Positions 29,572 through 37,451 of a DNA stretch of 64,000 bases are shown piece by piece. Where the stretch lies: NCBI RefSeq assembly GCF_014851815.1, contig NZ_JACVAJ010000001.1, forward strand, positions 310,001 to 374,000, read 5' to 3'. Every line of letters begins with the position of its first letter. Within the stretch, counting starts at the first letter, position 1. Both the position numbers and the translations under genes were made by a program. Origin of the DNA: Pseudoxanthomonas sp. PXM01 (GTDB lineage: Bacteria > Pseudomonadota > Gammaproteobacteria > Xanthomonadales > Xanthomonadaceae). The notes beneath the pieces were generated by a model. That model was not told the origin of the DNA and did no database searches. It saw only the letters and a program-made list of their open reading frames with translations.

Positions 29572-29603
29572 AGTCTGCACCCTGGAGCACACTCCAGAGT
29601 CAA
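29572..29603 (-). promoter_or_regulatory. MerR-type promoter/operator with 20-base spacer
   Basis: On the minus strand TTGACT (29598-29603) and CAGACT (29572-29577) are 20 bases apart, longer than normal. The spacer contains the perfect dyad CTGGAG-TGTG-CTCCAG (29582-29597). Long spacers with a central dyad are the signature of promoters twisted open by MerR regulators. Transcription would run into the regulator and ATPase genes. Confidence 0.8.
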
Positions 29604-29637
29604 GCCTCGGGGCGGCGTCCCGGCCGCCCCTGGCTGC

Positions 29638-30147
29638 TCACGGCCTGTGCTGCGCGTAGGTGGACGTGGTGCCGTCATGACCGACGGCGAGCACCGTATA
29701 CGCCTCGGCGTCGACGCCCTCGACCTCCATGCCCGGGGAGCCCATCGGCATGCCGGGCAGGACGAGGCCGTGGAGGCGTGGGCGTTCCCTCAGGAGCCGG
29801 CGGATGTCGGATGCCGGCACATGGCCCTCCACCACGTAGCCGCCGACCTCGGCCGTATGGCAGGACGCATGCTCCGGCGCGATGCCCAGGCGCTGCTTCA
29901 CCCGGCCCATGTCGTCCTCGACGCGGTCGTCCACCTCGAAGCCCTCCTTGCGCAGGTGTTCCACCCACAGGTGGCAGCAACCGCAGTACGCATCCCGGTG
30001 CACGGTGATGCGCGGCCGGGTTTCCGCGGGCGGCGGCGATGCAGCGACGGCCGTGCTCACCGGCGACGGTATCGCCTGCGTACAGGCAGTGGCGACGGCG
30101 AGCAGCGCGATCGATGCGCCGCGGAGCAGGGGAGTGCGATATCGCAT
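29638..30147 (-). CDS. DUF411 exported metal-binding protein
   Basis: A 169-residue exported protein. The signal peptide or lipobox lies at MRYRTPLLRGASIALLAVATAC, so it could be a lipoprotein. The mature domain has YCGCCHLWVEHLRKEGFEV, then ASCHTAEVGGYVVEGHVPA and LPGMPMGSPGME: the Cys/His/Met layout of the DUF411 family often seen beside copper genes. The ATG at 30147 has GGAGG six bases upstream; an ATG at 30159 is in frame but less well placed. It follows copB by 11 bases, so it is the last gene of the cop operon. Confidence 0.88.
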   Translation of the reverse strand: MRYRTPLLRGASIALLAVATACTQAIPSPVSTAVAASPPPAETRPRITVHRDAYCGCCHLWVEHLRKEGFEVDDRVEDDMGRVKQRLGIAPEHASCHTAEVGGYVVEGHVPASDIRRLLRERPRLHGLVLPGMPMGSPGMEVEGVDAEAYTVLAVGHDGTTSTYAQHRP

Positions 30148-30158
30148 GGTGGCCTCCA

Positions 30159-31082
30159 TCAGAACCAGAGCCTGACGCCCGCCACGAAGCGGGTGTCGCG
30201 GGGGGATTCGCCATCGGCGCGTCGATGGTCGGCGGTATCGCCAAAGACGCGTTCGTGCACCACGCCCACATACGGGGCGAAGCGACGGCGGATTTCGTAG
30301 CGGAGCCGCACCCCCGCTTCGATGCCGGAGACACCACGCCCGATGCCGTAGTCCGGATCATCCTTCGCCGCGATGTCCACCTCCACCAGCGGCTGCAGGA
30401 CCAGGCGGTTGGTGATGCGCAACGTGTACTCGGCCTCGACGTTGGCGGCGACCTGGCCGTCTTCGCCGATGTACGCGGTCGCCGCAACTTCGAACCGGTA
30501 GGGCGCCATGCCCTGCACGCCGACGGCAGCCCAGGTACGCGCATCGCCGGGCTTGAAGTCGTGGCGGACACCCGCCACCACGTCCCACCAGGGCGAAACG
30601 CTGCGGCCATACAGCACTTCCAGGTCCGCGCTTTCGGTATGGCCGCCGATGCGTTCGCCTTCGCTGCGCAGCCACAGGCGATCGGTGTCGGTGCCGAACC
30701 AGGCGATGCCTTCCCAGGCCTGGCCGGTGCCTTCGTCGGCGTCCCAGGCTTCCAGCCGGTTGAAGGTCACCTTGTGGTTGAACGCCGGTGCGTGCTGCAT
30801 GGCGTGGTGGTCGATGGCCGGGAACGCCGCCGCCAGATCGTCCGCAGTGATGGCGGGGATCGGCTCGCGCGGGGACGTCGCGATGGCCGCCGGTGCTGCA
30901 TGCGACATCGCGCCATGGTCGTGCTGCGCGTGTTCGTCCTGCGTCGGCGAGGCCTGCGTTGTCGCGTCGTCGGTCGTGTGCTGCGCATGGTCGTGATGCT
31001 GCGCGAAGGCAGGCGCAGCCACACCGAGCGCGAAGGCAAGCGCGCCGGCGAGAGGGAGCGGGGCACGGGAGAAGGTCTTCAT
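30159..31082 (-). CDS. copB: Copper resistance outer-membrane protein CopB
   Basis: A 307-residue protein with a signal peptide (cleavage after AFAQ), then a His/Met/Asp-rich region (HHDHAQH, DEHAQHDHG) that should bind copper, and a C-terminal beta-barrel-like part ending in Phe (VAGVRLWF), the outer-membrane insertion signal. Conserved CopB stretches include WFGTDTDRLWLRSEGER and RYEIRRRFAPYVGV. It overlaps copA by ATGA. Confidence 0.93.
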   Translation of the reverse strand: MKTFSRAPLPLAGALAFALGVAAPAFAQHHDHAQHTTDDATTQASPTQDEHAQHDHGAMSHAAPAAIATSPREPIPAITADDLAAAFPAIDHHAMQHAPAFNHKVTFNRLEAWDADEGTGQAWEGIAWFGTDTDRLWLRSEGERIGGHTESADLEVLYGRSVSPWWDVVAGVRHDFKPGDARTWAAVGVQGMAPYRFEVAATAYIGEDGQVAANVEAEYTLRITNRLVLQPLVEVDIAAKDDPDYGIGRGVSGIEAGVRLRYEIRRRFAPYVGVVHERVFGDTADHRRADGESPRDTRFVAGVRLWF

Positions 31083-32881
31083 GCCTCGATCCTCACTTCC
31101 CGCATCATCCCGGCTTCCATGTGGTACAGCAGATGGCAATGGAACGCCCACCGTCCGAGCGCATCGGCACGCACGCGATAGCTGCGCCGAGTGCCGGGCG
31201 GCATGTCGATGGTGTGCTTGCGCAGATGGAAATCGCCGTCGGCATTTTCCAGGTCGCTCCACACGCCATGCAGATGGATCGGGTGCTGCATCATCGTGTC
31301 GTTGACCAGCACGATGCGCATGCGCTCGCCGTACTTCAGTTTCAACGGCTCGGCACTGGCGAATGGAATGCCGTCGAACGACCAGGCGAACTTTTCCATG
31401 TGCCCGGTCAGGTGCAGTTCGACGGTGCGGCCGGGTTCGCGACCATCGGGGTCGTCGAACAGGCTGCGCATCGCGCCATAGGTCAGCACCTGGCGGCCGT
31501 TGTCGCGCAGGCCGATGCCGGGATCGTCGAGCTTGGGTTCGCCGGCGGACGACTGCATGTCGATCAGCGGATTGCCGGTCTCGCTGGCGGGATGGTTCGG
31601 TGCGACCGATGCCGATGCATGCGCGCTATGGTCCATCGCAGCCATGTTCGCGCCACAGCCGCCTTCGCCCATCATCGCGCCACAGCCCCCTTCCATGCCC
31701 TTGTGGACGCCATGGCCCCCCATGTCATGGCCCATGTCGGCCATCGTCAGCAGCGGACGCGGGTCGCGTGCGGGAATCGGCGCTTCCAGCCCGTCGCGCA
31801 CGGCCAGCGTGCCGCGCGCATAGCCGGTGCGGCCCATGTCCTGCGCGAAGAGGGTGAAGGCGTCCTGGCCCACCGGTTCGACGATCACGTCGAATGTCTC
31901 CGCCACGGCGATACGGAACTCATCGACGCTGACCGGGTGGATGTACTGTCCGTCGGCAGCGACGACGGTCATCTTCAGGCCGGGGATACGCACGTCGAAA
32001 TAGGTCATCGCACTGCCGTTGATGAAGCGCAGCAGCACCCTCTCGCCCGGCTTGAACAGTCCGGTCCAGTTGCCGTCCGGCGCCGCGCCGTTCACCAGGT
32101 AGGTGTAGGTGTGCGCGTTGATGTCGGAGATGTCGGTGGGCGTCATCCGCATGCGCCCCCACATGCCGCGATCCTCGACGGTCTTCGCCAGCCCGTCGCG
32201 GCGCGCATCGCGCACGAAGTCCACCAGCGTGCGCTGGTAGTAGTTGTCGTGCTCCGGCATCTTCTTCGTCCGCCGGTACAGTGCCGCCGGATCGAGGTCG
32301 GTCCAGTCCGACAACAGCACGATGTGTTCGCGGTCGTAGTGGTACGGCGCCGGTTCGCGCGGATCGATGATCAGCGCGCCGTACAGACCGGCCTGCTCCT
32401 GGAACATCGAGTGGCTGTGGTACCAGTAGGTGCCCGACTGCTTCAGCTGGAAGCGGTACTGGAACGTCTCGCCCGGTGCGATGCCGTTGAAGCTCAGGCC
32501 GGGCACGCCGTCCATGTTCGACGGCAGCAGGATGCCGTGCCAGTGGATCGAGGTCATGTCGTGCAGCCGGTTGCTGACCCGGACGGTGACCGTGTCGCCT
32601 TCCCGCCAGCGCAGCGTGGGGGCGGGCAGGCTGCTGTTGACGGTGATCGCCGGCCGCGTGCGGCCGGTGATGTTCACCGGCATCGCGCCGATGCTCAGCG
32701 CGAAGTCGGTGCCGGCCACCAGCGCGGCACCGCCGCGTCGTGCGGGGGTCCCGGCGGAGGCGGGCATGCGGGCAAGGCCGAAGCCGAGTGCGACGCCGCC
32801 GGTCGCAAGGCCGGTAACGAACTGGCGGCGCGTAGGCCGGAACGCGCCCAGGCGCCCCGGTGTGGAGTCATCGTGTTTCAT
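31079..32881 (-). CDS. copA: Multicopper oxidase CopA
   Basis: A 600-residue periplasmic Cu(I) oxidase exported folded by the Tat system: twin Arg at 18-19 in PTRRQFVTG. The copper-ligand blocks are SIHWHGIL, TYWYHSHS, QHPIHLHG and the T1/T3 block HCHLLYHMEAGM. A Met/His/Cys-rich insert lies at about residues 385-420 (HDMGGHGVHKGMEGG). This is the typical CopA/PcoA layout. The genes copL, copA and copB run in the xanthomonad order. Confidence 0.95.
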   Translation of the reverse strand: MKHDDSTPGRLGAFRPTRRQFVTGLATGGVALGFGLARMPASAGTPARRGGAALVAGTDFALSIGAMPVNITGRTRPAITVNSSLPAPTLRWREGDTVTVRVSNRLHDMTSIHWHGILLPSNMDGVPGLSFNGIAPGETFQYRFQLKQSGTYWYHSHSMFQEQAGLYGALIIDPREPAPYHYDREHIVLLSDWTDLDPAALYRRTKKMPEHDNYYQRTLVDFVRDARRDGLAKTVEDRGMWGRMRMTPTDISDINAHTYTYLVNGAAPDGNWTGLFKPGERVLLRFINGSAMTYFDVRIPGLKMTVVAADGQYIHPVSVDEFRIAVAETFDVIVEPVGQDAFTLFAQDMGRTGYARGTLAVRDGLEAPIPARDPRPLLTMADMGHDMGGHGVHKGMEGGCGAMMGEGGCGANMAAMDHSAHASASVAPNHPASETGNPLIDMQSSAGEPKLDDPGIGLRDNGRQVLTYGAMRSLFDDPDGREPGRTVELHLTGHMEKFAWSFDGIPFASAEPLKLKYGERMRIVLVNDTMMQHPIHLHGVWSDLENADGDFHLRKHTIDMPPGTRRSYRVRADALGRWAFHCHLLYHMEAGMMREVRIEA

Positions 32882-33000
32882 TCAAACCATCCTGTGCATC
32901 GACGGTACGACCGACTGCTGCCGATGTCGTCCGTCGTGGTCGTGGGACCGGTGCGCGTCAGGCGCTGTCCGGTCCTGCGGCAAGCCGCAGCGTGGCGGCG

Positions 33001-33405
33001 TCAGGCCGCCTGGATGGGAGGTCGATGACGGTGCGACAGGCGCACGGAGGCATGGACATCGGCACGGTAGACAGGTGCATCGGCTGACGGATACCGCGGT
33101 GCTCCCAGCGGAGCCAGCCAGGTCAGCGCGGGCGCATGCTGGGCACAGAACCCATCGCAATTGCCGGCCTTGCAACAATCGGGCAGGCCCGCATCGTCGT
33201 CGTGATGGTCGGCCGTGGATGCACCCGCGTGGTCCATCGCCATGTCCATGTCCTCGTGGCATGGCGGCATGTCGTCGTGGCCGGATTGTGCGGCCGCCGC
33301 CATGTCGCCCATCGCCATGCGCGTGGCGGCATGCGCATACGCCGTGCCGTTGAGCAGCAGCGCAAGGCAGAGCAGGGCACGGAGCAGGGTAGCGACGCGG
33401 GACAT
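33001..33405 (-). CDS. copL: CopL-like copper-responsive protein upstream of copA
   Basis: A 134-residue exported or membrane-targeted protein. It has a hydrophobic N-terminus (MSRVATLLRALLCLALLLNG) and then a Met/His/Cys/Asp-rich segment: DDMPPCHEDMDMAMDH, DHHDDDAGLPDCCKAGNCDGFCAQH. Xanthomonas CopL has the same look and position directly upstream of copAB and is required for their copper induction; I assign it on that basis. The ATG at 33405 is preferred; an in-frame ATG six codons upstream is possible. The 119-base gap to copA has no gene. Confidence 0.8.
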   Translation of the reverse strand: MSRVATLLRALLCLALLLNGTAYAHAATRMAMGDMAAAAQSGHDDMPPCHEDMDMAMDHAGASTADHHDDDAGLPDCCKAGNCDGFCAQHAPALTWLAPLGAPRYPSADAPVYRADVHASVRLSHRHRPPIQAA

Positions 33406-33547
33406 GCCACCATCATACGCCATGCCGCCGGACGTACCGTGGCGTAGGGATTCCGCGGCGGCGAGACGATCGTCCACGCTGCCAAGGGACGTGGCGACGC
33501 GATATCCTTGTCGCGTTATTGAAGACTCCGGACAACGTGGCGATCGC

Positions 33548-34567
33548 ATGGCGGGCACGGTAATGACGAGCAAGGTGCCGGCGGGCGTCCCGACCGATTC
33601 CTCCCAGAAGGATTCCATTTCCACGCGCATCATCGTGGCGGACGTGGGCGGCACGTATGCACGGCTGGGCTGGATCGAGGCCGACGGCAGCAACGAGATC
33701 CGCGACTACCGGCGCTACGCTTGCGCGGAACACCCTGATCTCGCTTCTATCCTGCACGACTACGCCGCGGGCACCCCGTGCCACGGCGCGGTCGTGGCGA
33801 TCGCGGGTGTGCTGGAAGGCGATCGCCTGATCAATTCCAACCTGCCGTGGGCCGTCTCGGTGGAACAGACGCGTGCCGGCGCGGGACTGGCGTGGGTACG
33901 GCTGATCAACGATTTCGAGGCCGTGGCCAATGCGGTTCCCACGCTGTCGCCGGACACGCTGTCACCGCTTACGCCAGCGACCGGCTCTGGCACGTCGTCA
34001 CCGGCCCTGGTGATCGGTCCGGGCACCGGGCTTGGCGCCGCTGTCTGGATCGAGGGCCAGCCGCCGCGCGTGCTGCCGACGGAAGTCGGCCAGGCCTCGC
34101 TGGCCGCCGGCAACGCCCTGGAGCTGGATATCGTCCGTCGATTGCTGAAGGACCGTCCTTACCTGCACAACGAGCATGTGCTGTCCGGTCCGGGCCTGAT
34201 GAACCTGTACCGGTGCCTGTGCGAACTTCGGGGCGAGACGCCCGTGCATGCGGATGCCGGCGCGCTGGTGGCTGCCGCGGACGCAGATGATCTTGCGAAG
34301 GAAACGCTGCAGACGTTCTCTGGCTGGCTGGGCAGCGTCGTCGGCGACCTGGCGATCATCTTCGGTGCGCGGGTCGTCTATCTCGCCGGCGGCGTGACTG
34401 CGCACATTCCACAGTTCCTGCACGACGGGCGCTTCCTGCAGCGTTACCTCAACAAGGGCGTGATGACCGAGCAGTTGGAGCGGGTGCCAGTGTGGCGGGT
34501 GGAGCATGGGCAGCTGGGCCTGGCGGGCGCGGTGGCTTGGTATCGGCAGAACCGCGCTGGGATCTGA
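33548..34567 (+). CDS. glk: Glucokinase (Glk family)
   Basis: Phosphorylates glucose to glucose-6-phosphate with ATP. From the ATG at 33548 the protein has 339 residues. The phosphate-binding ADVGGTYARLG motif is near residue 30, the glucose site has LINDFEAVANA, then GPGTGLGAA and, late in the protein, YLAGGVTAHI. This is the non-ROK bacterial glucokinase pattern. A second in-frame ATG at 33563 is possible. It is divergent from copL and is the last ordinary gene before the integrase island. Confidence 0.92.
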   Translation: MAGTVMTSKVPAGVPTDSSQKDSISTRIIVADVGGTYARLGWIEADGSNEIRDYRRYACAEHPDLASILHDYAAGTPCHGAVVAIAGVLEGDRLINSNLPWAVSVEQTRAGAGLAWVRLINDFEAVANAVPTLSPDTLSPLTPATGSGTSSPALVIGPGTGLGAAVWIEGQPPRVLPTEVGQASLAAGNALELDIVRRLLKDRPYLHNEHVLSGPGLMNLYRCLCELRGETPVHADAGALVAAADADDLAKETLQTFSGWLGSVVGDLAIIFGARVVYLAGGVTAHIPQFLHDGRFLQRYLNKGVMTEQLERVPVWRVEHGQLGLAGAVAWYRQNRAGI

Positions 34568-34589
34568 TCTGTCCTGCACGGCGTCTTGT

Positions 34590-34633
34590 ACATAATAGGC
34601 ATTATGCGAAATTGCGCATTTCATCCGTTATGT
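34590..34633. repeat. Long imperfect dyad just past glucokinase
   Basis: ACATAA (34590-34595) with TTATGT (34628-34633), and ATGCG (34604-34608) with CGCAT (34615-34619), are inverted pairs that share one centre at 34611/34612. An offset CATAAT-ATTATG pair is nested in the left arm. The dyad is AT-rich and lies at the left edge of the island. It could be a recombinase or regulator site; this is inference. Confidence 0.4.
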
Positions 34634-34803
34634 AGTGCATTGTCGGTGTCGTTAGTTGCTGTCCCCTGACATTAGTTCGTGCTTCTCATTGATTCTATTG
34701 GGGCCGCAAACTCACTTCTAACTTTGGTTGCTGTCCCATCTGGCACTAGTTGGTGTCCGGGAGCATGCTCCGTCGAAAGCCCGCGACCAGGGGCCTTCTG
34801 GTT

Positions 34804-35145
34804 CTACGCGTACCATCGACCCCGCAGAACCTCGTTGCATTTCCAAGCAATGCTCCCGAAGTGCCAGACTGCCATGGCCATCCAACTCAGGCCGAGGGAA
34901 AGTAGCCAGCCCTGCCAGCCCCACGCTGTTAGGGACAGGGAGTTGGCTATTCGTAGGTAGTCCGGCACAGCTTGAGCCAACACGTAGCCGTAGTAAGCCG
35001 TGATCAAAAACGACGGAGCTCCGAGAACTACCAGCAGCCAATCTGGCATCTGCTCATATTTGTCGTAACGCTTGCGGCGCTTCCACAATGAATGAACGCG
35101 CCTGAGGGTTTTGAAGTTCAAATCAACCTCTTTGTTGGTTCTCAA
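34804..35145 (-). CDS. Small membrane protein of unknown function in the island
   Basis: A 113-residue protein. The N-terminal third is basic (VHSLWKRRKRYDKYE). Two transmembrane segments follow (about 39-59 and 78-97, LSLGLSWMAMAVWHFGSIAW), with a short polar loop between. Base composition is less GC-rich than the flanking core genes. No family was recognised. It is unlinked to neighbours by spacing (about 80 bases to the KfrA-like gene end), and whether it is real rests on length and membrane pattern alone. The 230 bases between glk and this gene hold no other gene I can support. Confidence 0.45.
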   Translation of the reverse strand: MRTNKEVDLNFKTLRRVHSLWKRRKRYDKYEQMPDWLLVVLGAPSFLITAYYGYVLAQAVPDYLRIANSLSLTAWGWQGWLLSLGLSWMAMAVWHFGSIAWKCNEVLRGRWYA

Positions 35146-35228
35146 AACGACATCATGCCATCACGTGTCTCACCCGCTGCGACGCAATGAGAGCGCTAGC
35201 CTGGAACGGTTACCCGTCGTAGAAAAGC

Positions 35229-36143
35229 TCATTGCGTGCGGGCGGGCTTATCACGACGCTTGGTGGTTCTTGGCTTGGCCGGTGCCAGCGCAGCGCGAAC
35301 AACGGATGGCAGATCTTGGAGTGCAGCAAGTTTGGCCTGCAGCGCATCCGCCCTCGTCCGTTGGGTGACGGCCTGCTGGTTTGCGGTCGCAAGTTCCCGC
35401 GCGGCTCGCTGGCTGTGGCTCGACCGCTCTTTCTCTAGCCGAGCGTGGGCTTTAGTGACCTCGTTCAACTGGAGTTTGAGTTCCCTAGTCTCTAGTCGTG
35501 TGCGGTCGATTTCCTGGTGTGCTCGATCCTCGACGGCGCGGATATGCTGGGTAAGTTGCTCTCGCTCGGCTTGGGTGGTGGTCAATTGGTGATGCAACTG
35601 TTGCTGGAGCGCGAGGCCGGCTTCGCGGGCTTGATCGGCCAGCAGTAGTGCCGCGTCTCGTTGCTGGCTGGTCTCGGCGATCTGAGCCTGTAGCTGGGCC
35701 ACCAAACGCTGTAACTCCCGTGCCTGCGTAAGGGAGAGCTGCTCCGCATGGCGCGCTGCCTCCAGTTGATCTTCAAACTCGCGGGCGCGCGCGATCAGCG
35801 CAACGTTTTCCTCTTGCAACTCGGCGCGTGCTGCTTGCAGGGCAGATCGATCCTTAGCCAAGGCGTTGTCTGCCAGTTCCCGACCGCTGGCCACGGCGAG
35901 CGCCCACCACTGCCCTGCCAAGGCCGTTACAGCCTCGGGCGCCTCCGGCACCTGCAGATCTAGCGTCTGCCCATTCAAACGCGACCCTAGTCGCTGCCAC
36001 CAGGTTTCCAGCCAGCGAGTAACCGTATTTGGCGAGCCTGTGCCTAGATGAGCCCGTATCCGCTCCACCGTGGGACGCTCGCCTTTCACTACAAGGTCAT
36101 CTGCAGCGGTGTGGACATCGGTTTCGGTAATGCCTCGTGCCAT
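35229..36143 (-). CDS. KfrA-like DNA-binding coiled-coil protein
   Basis: A 304-residue protein. The N-terminus ITETDVHTAADDLVVKGERPTVERIRAHLGTGSPNTV is the KfrA_N DNA-binding domain (residues about 5-55). Residues about 95-280 form a long coiled coil rich in Gln, Ala, Glu and Leu (AARAELQEEN, REFEDQLEAARHAEQLS). The tail is basic (KPRTTKRRDK). KfrA proteins on plasmids bind their own promoter and help in partition; on chromosomes they occur next to tyrosine recombinases in mobile islands, as here. It diverges from the integrase across 103 bases. Confidence 0.85.
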   Translation of the reverse strand: MARGITETDVHTAADDLVVKGERPTVERIRAHLGTGSPNTVTRWLETWWQRLGSRLNGQTLDLQVPEAPEAVTALAGQWWALAVASGRELADNALAKDRSALQAARAELQEENVALIARAREFEDQLEAARHAEQLSLTQARELQRLVAQLQAQIAETSQQRDAALLLADQAREAGLALQQQLHHQLTTTQAEREQLTQHIRAVEDRAHQEIDRTRLETRELKLQLNEVTKAHARLEKERSSHSQRAARELATANQQAVTQRTRADALQAKLAALQDLPSVVRAALAPAKPRTTKRRDKPARTQ

Positions 36144-36189
36144 GAAGTGCCTCCTCGATCTCCGCCCTGCCCCGTTGAATACGTACTCA

Positions 36190-36208
36190 CGATAAGTGAT
36201 GATTATCG
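36190..36208. promoter_or_regulatory. Dyad in the kfrA/integrase divergent promoter
   Basis: CGATAA (36190-36195) and TTATCG (36203-36208) form a perfect six-base inverted repeat with a seven-base spacer, in the 103-base region between the KfrA-like gene and the integrase. ACGTAC occurs twice nearby (36181 and 36231), exactly 50 bases apart. KfrA proteins bind dyads or repeats in their own promoter, so an autoregulatory operator is likely. Confidence 0.5.
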
Positions 36209-36246
36209 CTAGTAGATGCCCTATTTCATAACGTACATTACATAGT

Positions 36247-37326
36247 ATGAAGCGAAATAGCACATTGCCCACCGTGGCTGCGACGGCCGCGAGCCTGGTG
36301 CTCCCCGAGCAACTTGCCCAACAGGCCGCCGACGCAGTGCGTGAACTGCTCGCCGAAGCGGCTGCGGCCAACACCACCCGCAGCTACGCCACCGCCCTGC
36401 GCTATTGGGCCGGTTGGCACCAGGCCCGCTACGGCGTGGAGCTGGCCTTGCCGGCCAGCGAGGCTGCGGTGATCCAGTTCCTGGTCGACCACATCCAGCG
36501 CAAGAACAAGGCCGGTCTCGTCAGCGAACTGCCGTTGGCGATCGATCGGGCGCTGGTGGCGGCGGGACTCAAGGCCAAGGTCGGACCCTTGAAACTGTCG
36601 ACGGTGGTTCAGCGCGTCGCGGTGCTGTCCACGGCGCACAAGCTCAAGCGTCTGGCCAACCCGTGCGAGTTGCCAAGCGTACGAACGCTGCTGAGCCGAG
36701 CCCGCCGCGCCGCGGTCAAACGCGGCGAGGGCCCAGCAAAGAAGACCGCCATCACCCGCGCCGAGCTGGAAGCCATGCTGGCTATCTGCGACGACAGCCT
36801 GGAGGGCCGGCGCGACCGTGCCCTACTCTGCTTCGGATTTGCCAGTGGCGGGCGCCGGCGAAGCGAGATCGCCGCCGCGGACATGCGAGACCTGCGCAAG
36901 GTTGGCGAGGACGGCTATATCTACCGGCTGGAGTATTCCAAAACCCAACAGGCCGGGGTTACGGTTGATTCGACCCCAGACAAGCCGATTCTGGGGCGCA
37001 GCGCCAATGCGCTGGCCGCTTGGCTTGAAGCTGCAAAGATCCACGAGGGAGCGATCTTTCGGCGGATTTGGAAGGGGCGGGTCGGGCCTGCCCTCCTCCC
37101 TGGCTCGGTGGCCGCGATCGTGAAGCGACGGGCCCGCTTGGCGGGGCTTGAGGGGGACTTTGGAGCACACAGCTTGCGCTCCGGGTTCGTAACCGAGGCC
37201 GGCAAGCAAGGTGTGCCACTGCCTGCCGTGATGGCGATGACTGAGCACCGCTCTGTGGCGAGCGTGATCGGCTACTTCCAAGCCGGCGCTGCAGAGGACA
37301 ATCCGGCAGCCCGACTTCTGAAGTAG
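36247..37326 (+). CDS. Tyrosine recombinase/integrase
   Basis: A 359-residue phage-type integrase. The N-terminal core-binding region (AAANTTRSYATALRYWAGWH) is followed by the catalytic domain: Arg in FASGGRRRSEIAA, HSLRSGFVTEAG (His-x-x-Arg), the late His in MTEHRS, and Tyr nucleophile in VIGYFQAG near the C-terminus. All the expected catalytic residues are present, so it appears intact. The pairing with a KfrA-like gene suggests an integrative island module. The attachment sites are not identified. Confidence 0.92.
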   Translation: MKRNSTLPTVAATAASLVLPEQLAQQAADAVRELLAEAAAANTTRSYATALRYWAGWHQARYGVELALPASEAAVIQFLVDHIQRKNKAGLVSELPLAIDRALVAAGLKAKVGPLKLSTVVQRVAVLSTAHKLKRLANPCELPSVRTLLSRARRAAVKRGEGPAKKTAITRAELEAMLAICDDSLEGRRDRALLCFGFASGGRRRSEIAAADMRDLRKVGEDGYIYRLEYSKTQQAGVTVDSTPDKPILGRSANALAAWLEAAKIHEGAIFRRIWKGRVGPALLPGSVAAIVKRRARLAGLEGDFGAHSLRSGFVTEAGKQGVPLPAVMAMTEHRSVASVIGYFQAGAAEDNPAARLLK

Positions 37327-37451
37327 TTAAGAGCCAGCACACGCGACATTCGCGTGGATGGATGAATCCAGAAACTTGGAGGCGTCAGAACTCCGAGTCG
37401 ACCGACAGGCACACCCCTGCTTGAAGTCGAGCTGCGTTCTCGGCGGTGCCA

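Noticed and set aside
34655-34681. CTGTCCCCT-type motif at 34.66 kb, 34.73 kb and 43.33 kb as island direct repeats
   Set aside because: The shared core is only nine or so bases and the flanks do not match, so it does not support attachment sites.
37340-37356. CACGCGA-CAT-TCGCGTG palindrome after the integrase as terminator or att core
   Set aside because: No T-tract follows, and no second copy is seen at the other island edge.
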